In this document: positions 43,946 to 54,023 of the stretch, piece after piece
How the letters are laid out: every line of letters begins with the position of its first letter
Numbering within the stretch: position 1 is the stretch's first letter
Source: Triglochin maritima
Lineage: Eukaryota; Streptophyta; Magnoliopsida; Alismatales; Juncaginaceae
Direction: 5' to 3'
Assembly: GCA_963682175.1 (NCBI GenBank)
Contig: OY821779.1
Span: 7,318,501-7,382,500 of the forward strand
Length of the DNA: 64,000 nt
Made by a program: the position numbers and the translations under genes
The notes under the pieces: model-generated
What the model was told of the DNA's origin: nothing
Seen by the model: only the letters and a program-made list of their open reading frames with translations
Databases searched by the model: none

Positions 43946-45662
43946 TGTTGGTTATTTGGCTAATAATCGTTAATCCGTTTTGATGATTAATCAATATATC
44001 AATAAATACATGTATTATCTTAATATCACTGCTTGCATATATTGTATTCTCTAACGTTTCAGGAACGAAGTTTAAGTTAAATCAAGAAATGAAGATTGAA
44101 GCGTAGTTAGGTTTACATTTTATGTATATAGGTTACAAATGTAATTTGACACTTGAAATCGTTGATTCATTGCATTGCATGACACTTAGGAAACCTATAG
44201 AAGTCTCACATACAAATTCTATTCTCTTTAGACTTCAATAGGAAATCATCAAAACTCGTTAAAAACCTAGAATAGGATTTCCATATTCAACCGGTTGACC
44301 AGTAGAACCATCTGGTTCGACCGAATTTCAACAGACTGTCCCAGAACGCCTTTTATGTCCAAAACGGTCAACCAAAATCCTCTTCTAGTTCGACCGTTAT
44401 ATTTATCTGGTTTGTCTGTCTAAAAATGGTCGACCGACATACCTTTCCCGTTCGACCATTTCACCTTGTCTACCGATAGGAATTAGTTTATCCGATTCAA
44501 ATCTTTTAGCCTATCAGTTGTTGACACGTGTCCTGGTTAGTGAGACTTTCGGTCGACCGAAACTTCATTTTTGTTCGACCGATTGCATTTCCGTATTCGT
44601 ATTAAATATGTCTGTTATACTTGTCGTATGTACCAACGGTCATATACACATTCTCACCTAACCCATTTTTGGATTTGGCCTTCCGGTCGACCGAACTTCC
44701 ATTAACGGTCAACCGATTCTTGAAAACTTTCCAGACCCAATTTTAATGGAAGTTTTCGGCCGAACCCTCGATTTATTCTGTTCAACCGATTGTCCATTGC
44801 TTAGTCCTGTCTCAAATCAAACTCTTCAAACGGTCGACCGAAACTCTATTAACGGTCGACTGATTCTTGCATCTTTTTCTGATCCAATTTTACTGGACAT
44901 TTTCGGTCGAACACGTGATCCAGTTCATTTGACCTATCACTTAAGTTCTAGCCCAATTGGTCCGACCGTCTGAACATTTGTTCGAGCAAAACAATTATTT
45001 TTGCATATCGGTCGACCGAGTGACCCAATCCGGTCGATCGTTCGTGTCGTGAAATGTGTCCTGTCATTTCCTGTCTTGTGTTTCCTTACACAACTTAATA
45101 TCATTTCAATCTCAACGGCTAGAATTAGGTTAGAGCTTATAAATAGAGTTGAGAACACTCTTCTAAGGTTACCAATCTTTCTCCAAGCTCAAATTTCACT
45201 TCTACTCTCATATTTGCTCTAAACTTCTTGTGCTCACATCTTCTCACTTGACATCATCATCTTTGATTGCATCATCCATTTCAAGTGCTCAAGATTAGTT
45301 GCCGAAGTAAAGTCTTCAAGAGTTGTACTAAGCTTCCGGTGTGAAGCTCTTCTCGGATTGTGAGAATGTGGTCCAAGCTAGGCGAGGGTGTTCGCAAAGC
45401 TCGTGGTGTAAACGCGTGATCTCGGCCCGCAACGGAGATCAGATTAGTGGAGGACGCGAAGTTGCTCGAGTAAGAGCAATTCGTAAGAGATTTCTAGGAT
45501 CCGGTGGTTTGATCCAAACCTCTATACATCCGATGTTGTGGTTTGTCATTCTCTTCTTCACATTAATTTGTCTTAGCTTTTAATTTGACATCGTTTGTTA
45601 AACAATCTTAATTAGTCTATTCACCCCCTTTAGACTAATATTAGGGCCTAGTAGATCCTACA
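43946..45662. mobile_element. Solo LTR, family A copy 2 (1.72 kb)
   Basis: Starts TGTTGGTTATTTGGC and ends AGATCCTACA. It shares with copy 1 the opening TTTTGATGATTAAT, the CTCGGATTGTGAG and GATCTCGG blocks near the end and the AGATCCTA(A)CA terminus. The flanks TAAAT and TAACC match only partly, so the target duplication is not proven. The sequence outside belongs to the Ty3 LTR on both sides. Confidence 0.72.
44285..45040. repeat. GGTCGACCG motif array (LTR A copy 2)
   Basis: About fifteen motifs, mostly paired as TTCGGTCGACCGAA or AACGGTCGACCG, with half-sites TTCGACCG. It is better preserved than in copy 1. Confidence 0.85.
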
Positions 45663-46314
45663 TAACCATCAACTCAACCCTCAAAGGGAGATGAAACTAT
45701 TTACACATTATTAAGCTAACATCATATTAAGAAGATGAAACATTCTAATTAACTCTACGAAGATTAAAACAAACAAAATTAAGCTAAGCATGCAAGAATT
45801 AAAAGAGAAGACAACATGAAAACAAACTAAGAAAAAATATTTTATTTACATGACTCACATTACAAGTAACATTCTTCTCCACTTGAGTTTTGTTTGAAGG
45901 TTTACTCAAGTAGAGAGAATGTCACCAAACAATGGGTAATTACAATGGAGGAAGAAGAGTTCTATTTATAGCCATGAAAAAAGATAACCGGAGACAATCC
46001 CCTGGTATGGGACTAAAACGCATACCATATATGGACATAAAACACATTAATCTAACACTCAGCTAAACCTAATCGGGTTTGGAGCCAAATGGATCGCCAA
46101 TTGGCAGTTTGGAACAACCAAATAGCAGTCTGGACTGCTCTTTCAGTCCATAAGTCTCAAAATTCATTTTTTTCTTCTTACGTTTAGTCATTTGTGTCTC
46201 TTCTTTTTACATGTTTTATTCCTGAAACTTAAACATAAAACTCGTTACATAACATTATTTAAGTTAAAAATAAAAGATATAAGACTCGAATATATGCATG
46301 ATATGATGTCAATC

Positions 46315-47204
46315 AGTTTGCTATTGTTTAGATATACCCTTTATTTACTAAGTTGTGCATTTTCACCTTCCATTGATGATAAAACCCAACGACGCCATAT
46401 TTTTTGGTTATCATCTCGAGTAATTACAAACTTAATATAAACTAAGCATGTATTTAGAACAATAAGTTAATTTCTTGAAATGGCAATAGACATTGGGTTC
46501 TATTGCAGATGGGCGGTTGAAAAATGTTCTCATGAAATAATATCAAATGTATTTGACACAATAAGAAACATACGAAGGTATAATATTTAACAAATTAAAA
46601 AATGCATAAAAGCTTTTGGTAAATATGAGACACGAGGAAAATATTTTAGCAAAAATGAAAGTAACGTCGTACTCCATATATGTTGACAAATCATATATCG
46701 TATATCGTCAAATAAGTCATGCAAATCATATATCGTCAAATTGGAGTGACTAATTAAGAGATGTACCTTGCAAGCTTGATCCTATTATTGTAACTCATGT
46801 TACACAATCCATCACCAATTAGCTTTATTCGAACAAGTCAAGCTGAATTGACCTAACTATCGTCAAATACTATCACAAGATTCACAACTCCATTGATCGA
46901 CCAGTCATTTCGAAACCACACATACACCAAATAAACAAATTGTGTCACGAGCAGGTAATGACGAGTCTTCGATGATTACACATCACGATAGCGAATTTCT
47001 CTCTTCTTGATAACATTTATCTTAAATATTTTTTCCCCATCGGCCACCTCGTATGCATTTCCTAAATTTGTATTTGCTTCAACTAACGCAATTTTGAATT
47101 CATGTTTTTCATGGTACGGGGTTGTGGATCATAAATTTCATAATGCTATCACTTAATTCAAAAATAAATAAATAAGTCCGATCGCCTTTTTAATAAAAAA
47201 ATTA
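46315..47204. other. No recognisable gene
   Basis: AT-rich DNA with a local direct repeat (CATATATCGT near 46691 and 46729). No coding or transposon signature. Confidence 0.5.
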
Positions 47205-47449
47205 GGGACCCACTATTCGTCGCCGGAAAACTACTTAAATCGCCCTTAACAAATCAATTAACACTCATTTCGTCACGTGTCTTTAAACTATGTGTTTGAC
47301 CCAGTTTTACTCACATTCCTAGTACCAACACCACGAAAATGTGCTGAAGATTCAAAAAAATTTCATATCCAACAATTTTTAAGATCCAAAATCCTCTGGC
47401 GGTAAAACATCTCGACTTACAAATATCACCTCGACAGGTCGTCCCATGG

Positions 47450-47550
47450 GCGGGGCGTCTGGGTAAAACGCCCCCCCCCCCCCCCATGGGGGAGGCGTCT
47501 TAGCCAGACACTCCTCTCCTACGCGGGGCGGCTACGTCAGACGCCCATAA
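47450..47550. repeat. Hairpin block with C-run (MULE c)
   Basis: GGCGTCTGGGTAAAACGCC, then a C17 run, CATGGGGGAGGCGTCTTAGCC and GGCGGCTACGTCAGACGCCC. Same family as the blocks at 15028-15262 and 25391-25545. Confidence 0.8.
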
Positions 47551-47784
47551 TTTTTTATTATTTTTTTATTAAAAATATATTGGATATTAATCCAGATTCG
47601 AGTACACCGGGGCGTTCGTTGGCTCATTACTGACCTCCAAAACATTATTTTTCATGATAATAAGAGAAAGATGAATAGAGATGTGTGATAGGAGGGTAAA
47701 ATGTTGCGTTATAGCAGTAGAAATGAGGAAAGAGCAAAATCGTAATCTGTTGGGACGATTTAAGTAGTTTTAGGACGACGAATA

Positions 47785-48608
47785 TGTTGGATTATTGAGT
47801 TTGGGCTAGGCCCATGAATAGCTCAATTGAAGAAATCAAATGTTGAGATGAATATGAAAACTATTGTCCCATGTGCTCACCTCACTTTTAGTCCCACATT
47901 GATGAAGCTAACAAGTTGAAGGATGTTGATAAACATACTATTCACTTGTCACTGTATAGGTGGAAAGAGATGAGGAGAGAATTCTCCACACACACACGCG
48001 CGCCCGTCCCGTCCCGGTCCGGGGCGGGGCGTGGCGAGGCGAGGCGAGGCAGCGGGGGTTTTGGGGGAAATTAGAGGTTTTAGCCTCAGGGTGATGGGTG
48101 TATTTATTTTTGGACCTCATGGTAATTGTTTTTTGCAATTAAGTCCTTGACGGTTATAAGAATAAATACATATATATATCATGACAGTTTTTCCTCCTAA
48201 AAAAAGATATACACGTCTTATTCCCATCATCTCTCTACGAAAACCGTCCCTCTCCGGCGATTTCCTATCTCCGAATCCATAGTTTTTCAGCGCCCGATTC
48301 TTGCGAGGTTCCGCGCTGCTTTCGTGGTCCGTCGACTCCGGTGTGCGCCTGATCGACGGTGAGACCGTTCTATCCTGGGAGAAAACCGACAGACCATCAA
48401 ACACAGTGGTATGTGGGCCGATATTTTCTCTGAGACAAGTCGCCTTCTGACGGCTCGGTCTTTGAGCTCGTCTCTAATTACTGTTCATTTGTTTCGTGCT
48501 TTCCTATGCATGTTTTTGTATGTTGGCTTTATCTGGATCCTTACGGAATATTTACTCGACATATGTAACTCACTGTATTACATGATAATATTTGTAATTG
48601 TATCAACA
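47785..48608 (+). repeat. 5' LTR of copia element (824 bp)
   Basis: TG...CA bounded. Includes GGCGAGGCGAGGCGAGGC repeats near 48030 and a TA-rich ATACATATATATAT near 48170. A degenerate primer-binding region ATCTCAGAG follows at 48609-48618. Confidence 0.92.
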
Positions 48609-48632
48609 ATCTCAGAGAAAATATTGTTAATT

Positions 48633-51600
48633 ATGTCGTCTAATAATTCGTTTGCGCCAAAAGTGGACATGTCAGGCATGCCGGAAAAATTTTCCGGGCA
48701 GAATTTCAAACGTTGGCAACAACGTATGAAGATCTGGTTGACCGCTATTGGTTTAGTTTACGTAATTGAAAATGTTTTCCCACTTTCTGAAACTAAAGAT
48801 CCCAAGATCAAAGCAGCACAAGATCTGTAGATAGAGAAAGACAAATTATGTCGAGGTTGCATTCTGTTGGCTCTGTCCAATGTGCTCTTCGATGTTTATA
48901 GTTCATCCTCCTCTGCTTCTGTGACTGCAAAGGATTTATGGGATGAGTTGGATAAAAAATATAATACTGAGGACTTAGGTCATGAAAAGTATTATGTTGG
49001 AAAATTCCTGAAGTTTCAAATGGTGGAAAGCAAGTCAGTTACTGAATAGGCTCATCAGTTTATGATTCTAATCCATGGCTTAAAAGAGGCTGACATGAAG
49101 CTTCCTGAGAAGTTTCTGGTAATGTCAATTATTGAGAAGTTCCCTCGATCCTGGGAGGACCTCGGCATGTCTCTAAAGCATAGGAGAGGAAAACTGACTA
49201 TGGATGACCTCATGGTTGCTATTGCAATCGAGGAGGAACATCGGGGTGAAAAACCAGTGATGCATGTAGAGTTCCAACCAAAGGCAAACGTATTAATTGG
49301 ATCCTCATCCAAGTCACATTTTAAAGGAAAACCACAACCTATTAATAAGACTAAACCCAAGGTTACAATCCAGAAAAGGCCAACAAACAAACCATGTTGG
49401 AATTGTGGACAGGTTGGGCACTGGGCTAAGGATTGTCCATCCAAGAAAGCCAAACGCCAACAAGGTACCACTGAATCGACTCCACAGGTCAATGTATTGA
49501 CTGAGGTGGATGAGATCAACAGTAAGTTTGTTTCTGTTAATCCTCAAGTTTTTTTCCATTTATGAATCACGTGAGTGGTTGGTTGACACTGGGGCAAATG
49601 TGCATGTATGTGCTGACAAGTCCATGTTTGTCTCTTACCAGCCTGTTGATCGTAGATCTGTGGCAATGGCCAATGGGAATGTTTCAAAAGTGCTTGGAAT
49701 TGGACGTATCGACTTGAAGTTACCTTCAGGACGAGTTCTTTCACTGCACAGGACGCATCATGTGCCTGTTGTTGGTCACAATATTATTAGTGGTCCGTGT
49801 CTGGTAGTTGAGGGTTATGAAGTAACATTTAAATGTAACAAAGTTGTGATTACTCTTTCTGGTACTTTTATTGGCAAGGGGTAATTGTCTTGTGGTGCTT
49901 TTTTTAATTCATGTTGAACCTGCTTTTTATAATCGCAATGTTATTTCTGTTAAAGATGTGTCTTCTCCTGTTGTTTATTCCATTGAATCCGGTGATGTTT
50001 GGCATAAACATTTAGGACATCTGAATTATCAATGTTTGAAAAGAATAATGAATTTAAATATGATTCCTAGGTATGCTATTGAGAATAAAAAATGTCAAGT
50101 GTGTGTACAAGCTAAACAACCGAAAAGACTGTTTCATTCTGTGACTAGAAATACTAGTATTTTAGATTTAGTACACACTGATACTTGTGAATTCAATGGC
50201 ATGTTAACTAAGGATAAAAAGAAATATTTTATCACTTTCATTGATGATAGTTCAAAATATTGCTATGTTTATCTTTTGAAAAGTAAAGATGAAGCGTTAT
50301 CTAAGTTTCTTAATTTTAAGAATGAAGCAGAGACACAAACTAAAAAGAAACTTAAGAGGTTGAGATCTGATAGAGGTGGTGAATATACGTCCAACCTGTT
50401 TGAACAAGTGTGTCAGGATTCTGGCATGGTTCATGAGGTGACGGCGCCGTATTCTCCACAATCTAACGAAATTGCTGAATGAAAAAATAGAACATTATCT
50501 GATATGATTAATGCATTATTAGAGAGTTCAGGATTACCCAAATATATGTGAGTAGAAGCTTTGAATACGGCTTGCCATATTCTGAATAAAGTTCCTCAGA
50601 AACATAAGTAGGATAGTCCATTCGAACTCTGGTGTGGTCGAAAACCTAGCCTTAAATATCTTAAAGTTTGGGGTTGTGTTGCAAAAGTGTCAATCCCTGA
50701 ACATAAGAGGAAAAAACTTGGTCCCAAGACTGTTGATGCAATATTTATCGGATATGTGATTAATAGCTATGCGTACAGATTTTTGGTAATCAAGTCCTAG
50801 ATATCTGGCATAGATGTTAACACAATTGTTGAATTTCGTGATGCCACATTTTTTGAGGATGTATTTCCTATGAAATCTGGAGTTTCTCAACAAGTTTCTT
50901 CTTCAGTTGATCCCTCTACGTCTGGTTCCATCCACGAGCATGTGGAAATGATGACAAATGTGGGGGAAGATTTGCCTATTACCGATTTTGTGTCTTCTCA
51001 AACTCAAGTTGAAATTGAACCAAGAAAGAGCAAACGTTCTCGAATTACCAAGGATTTGGGAAGTGATTTTATCACATACCATATCGAGGGTGATCCTAAC
51101 ACTTTCAAGGATGTTATGGCTTCATCTGAAGCAAAACATTGGAAAGATGCAGTTAAGGTCGAGATGGACTCTATTGTCTCTAATGGGACATGGGAGTTGG
51201 TAAATCTTCCTCCAGGTTGTTCAACAATCGGTTGTAAATGGATATTTAAAAAGAAATTAAAACCAGATGGTTCTATCGATAAGTATAAAGTCAGATTAGT
51301 TGCCAAGGGGTTTAAACAAAAGGAAGGAATGGACTATTTCGATACTTATTCTCCAGTGTCTCGTATGACTACTATCCGAGTGCTATTAGCATTGACGTCT
51401 GTATATGATTTTACAATCCATCAAATGGATGTAAAAACTGTTTTTCTTCATGGTGACCTTGAAGAAGAAATTTATATGGACCAACCTGAAGGATTTGTAG
51501 CTTCTGGAAACGAGAACAAAGTTTGTAAACTTGTTAAGTCTCTTTATGGACTTAAACAAGCCCCAAAAGCTTGGCATGAGAAATTTGACAAAATTATATT

Positions 51601-52638
51601 ATCATTTGGATTCCAGGTTATTGATTCTAATAAATGTGTCTATTGCAAAGTTCAAAGTAATGCATGTATTGCATTATGTTTATATGTTGATGACATTTAA
51701 CTGTTTGGCTCTAATCTGAATATAATACATGAAACTAAGTCCTTCTTGTGTACTAAGTTTGAGATGAATGATATGGGTGTTGTAAATGTGATCTTGGGTA
51801 TCAAACTGACTAGGTCAGTTGATGGTATTTCCATATCTCAATCTCACTATACTGAGAAGATTCTTGAGAGATTTGGCTATACGAATTGTAGATCTGTGAA
51901 AACCCCATATGATTCATCAAAACCTTTGTACAAGAACAAGAGTGGTGTTCCAGTTTCACAACTGAGATATTCTCAGATTATAGGTAGTTTGATGTATCTT
52001 GCAAATCGCACACGACCAAATATTTCATTCTCGGTAAGCAAACTTAGTAGATACACAAGTTGTCCTAATCGTACTCATTGGGAGGCTCTGGATAGAGTAC
52101 TTAACTACTTGAAGGGTACTTCTACCCTTGGGCTGCATTATGGGAAATTCTCAGCTGTACTAGAAGGGTACAGTGATGCAAGCTGGATAGCCAAAAACTC
52201 TGGGAGTAACGGTATTGCAGGGTATGTTTTTACTCTGGGTGGAGGCGCAGTCTCCTGGAGGTCTACAAAACAGACCATATTGTTTCGATCTACATTTGAG
52301 GTTGAACTTTGTGCTTTGGATACAAGTGGAATGGAAGTTGAATGGCTGAAAGGACTCCTTTCTGAATTGCCAATGACTAGCAAACCAGTTCCTGCAATAT
52401 CTGTACATTGTGATAGTATGACTACTATTGCAAAGTTAAGAAGCTCAAAGTATAACCACAAACAAAGGAGACACATCCAAGTCAGACTGAAGTCTGTAAG
52501 GGAATTGATCTCGGAAAGGGTGATAGCTGTTGATTTTGTTGGTACCAAAGACAATACAACTGATCCTTTCACCAAAGGACTTGATCTAGCTCAAGTTCTG
52601 AAATCCACGTTGGGGATGGGACTGAGACCCATTACATG
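48633..52638 (+). pseudogene. Copia gag-pol, broken
   Basis: Gag starts MSSNNSFAPKVDMSGMPEKF, with a TAG at 48828-48830 and another near 49048, then a zinc knuckle CWNCGQVGHWAKDC (49399-49440). After a frame change, protease WLVDTGANVHVCAD. Integrase has an HHCC finger (HKHLGHLNY, CQVCVQAKQ) and DDE residues (HTDTCEF, TFIDDSS, NEIAE), with a TGA right after NEIAE. Stops also fall at about 50550 and 50610. Reverse transcriptase (51230-51700) has KWIFKKKLKPDG, QMDVKTVFLHGDLEEEIYM and YVDDI, followed by TAA. RNase H (52160-52580) has GYSDASW and NTTDPFTKGL. Several stops are one C-to-T or G-to-A step from an expected Gln, Arg or Trp codon, as expected from decay of methylated DNA. Confidence 0.95.
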
Positions 52639-53170
52639 ACTCATCTAGAATGGCAACCCAACCAATCTGAGTGGAGATCCCATGAAGTTGGTTCAATGCG
52701 GTAATAACAAGTTCTTGAGTGAGTCAAGTGCAACTCATTGGTGATACATTGTATCTGTATCAATACCCCAAAGAATGGATATGTTGCTGAATCTGCAAGT
52801 TTAGTAAGAGTGTAGACTCTGAATGGGTTCAAGTCTTTGAGACAAGATGTTAGCAGTGCATCTTTGGAGAAACCCAACTATGTGAATGCAATTGTGTGGC
52901 CGCAATTAGAGGAATGTGGGTCATTCCTTGAAAGCATTCATGAAACAGGATACAAATGCATGGCCGTAAAGCATCAACCATGTAGATTGCAGCATAACCT
53001 GCTTAGTGTTTTTCTCAATGGACATCTCCACACAAAAGGTTCAAGTTCAAGACTTCGTTTCACTTAGTTCCTGTGGGGGTAAAGTTGAAGGACTCGGGTC
53101 GTGGTTCAAACCCGAAAGGTACCATTACTGAAAACACTAGGCTGCAAGGTTTGGTCGCTCGATCAACAAT

Positions 53171-53184
53171 GGATTTGTGGGGAT
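53171..53184 (+). other. Polypurine tract of copia element
   Basis: GGATTTGTGGGGAT directly before the 3' LTR; purine-rich as expected for plus-strand priming. Confidence 0.6.
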
Positions 53185-54009
53185 TGTTGGATTATTGAGT
53201 TTGGGCTATGCTCATGAATAACTCAATTGAAGAAATCCAATGTTGAGATGAATATGAGAACTATTGTCCCATGTGCCATGTGCTCACCTCACTTTTAGTC
53301 CCACATTGGTGAAGCTAACAATTTGAAGGATGTTGATAAACATATTATTCACTTGTCACTTTGTAGGTGGAAAGAGAGGATGAGAGAATTCTCCACACAC
53401 GTGCGCGCGCCCGTCCCGTCCCGGTCCGGGGTGTGGCGAGGCGAGGCGAGGCAGTGGGGGTTTTGGGGGAAATTAGAGGTTTTAGCGTCAGGGTGATGGG
53501 TGTATTTATTTTTGAACCTTATGGTAATTATTTTTTGCAATTAAGCCCTTGACGGTTACAAGAATAAATACATATATATATAATGACAGTTTCCTCCTAA
53601 AAAAAAGATATCCACGTCTTATTCCCATCATCTCTCTACGAAAATCGTCCCTCTCCGGCGATTTCCTATCTCCGAATCCAGAGTTTTTCAACGCCCGATT
53701 CTTACGAGGTTTTGCGCTGCTTTCGTGGTCCGTCGACTCCGGTGTGCGCCTGATCGACGGTGAGACCGTTCTATCTTGGGAGAAAACCGGCAGACCATCG
53801 AATGCACTGGTATGTGGGCCGATATTTTCTCTGAGGCAAGTCGCCTTCCGACGGCTCGATCTTTGAGCTCGTCTCTAATTACTGTTCATTTGTTTCGTGC
53901 TTTCCTATGCATGTTTTTGTATGTTGGCTTTATCTAGATCCTTACGGAATATTTACTCGACATATGTAACACACTGTATTACGTGATAATATTTGTAATT
54001 GTATCAACA
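53185..54009 (+). repeat. 3' LTR of copia element (825 bp)
   Basis: Paired with 47785-48608. It carries a 7-bp tandem duplication (CATGTGC) and a 5-bp deletion in the GGGGC run relative to the 5' LTR. Confidence 0.92.
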
Positions 54010-54023
54010 ACGACAAATAGTAA

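Larger units (their letters stand above)
41896..46314 (-). mobile_element. Ty3-type 5' LTR split by two solo LTRs
   Basis: Pieces 41896-42301, 43822-43945 and 45663-46314 add up to about 1.18 kb, close to the 1,226 bp of the related LTR at 27806-29031. Both start TGATG and share AAGTGCACGG and TACGGGTCGA near the same end. The middle is occupied by two solo LTRs of another family. The outer edge near 46314 is approximate. Confidence 0.65.
47785..54009 (+). mobile_element. Ty1/copia retrotransposon, near full length, degenerate
   Basis: Two LTRs (47785-48608 and 53185-54009) begin TGTTGG and end CAACA. They differ at roughly 40 sites plus a few indels (about 95% identical by eye), so the insertion is not recent. 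The order gag, protease, integrase, reverse transcriptase, RNase H marks Ty1/copia. The flanking decamers ACGACGAATA (47775-47784) and ACGACAAATA (54010-54019) match at 9 of 10, longer than the usual 5-bp duplication. Removing the element rejoins the terminal repeat of MULE copy c. Multiple stops make it non-autonomous. The copia lineage was not assigned. Confidence 0.95.
47205..54023 (-). mobile_element. MULE copy c, deletion derivative split by a copia element
   Basis: The left end GGGACCCACTATTCGTCGCC continues ACTACTTAAATCGCCC. The right end continues past the copia element, at 54010-54023. A near-perfect 9-bp target duplication flanks the composite: AAAAAATTA (47196-47204) and GAAAAATTA (54024-54032). 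The orientation is reversed relative to copies a and b: the transposase exon-1 relic (ATG at 47339) is on the left and the mobile-domain exon-1 relic (minus, ATG at 47645, ending 47593) on the right. The hairpin DNA (47450-47550) holds a 17-C run. Without the copia insertion the element is about 0.6 kb. Confidence 0.82.

Noticed and set aside
42302..45662. One full LTR retrotransposon with family A LTRs as its two ends
   Set aside because: Only 124 bp separate them, copy 1 has its own perfect GTTTG duplication, and the spacer fits the interrupted Ty3 LTR.
49055..52575. Minus-strand open frames across the copia element
   Set aside because: Antisense shadows of gag-pol.
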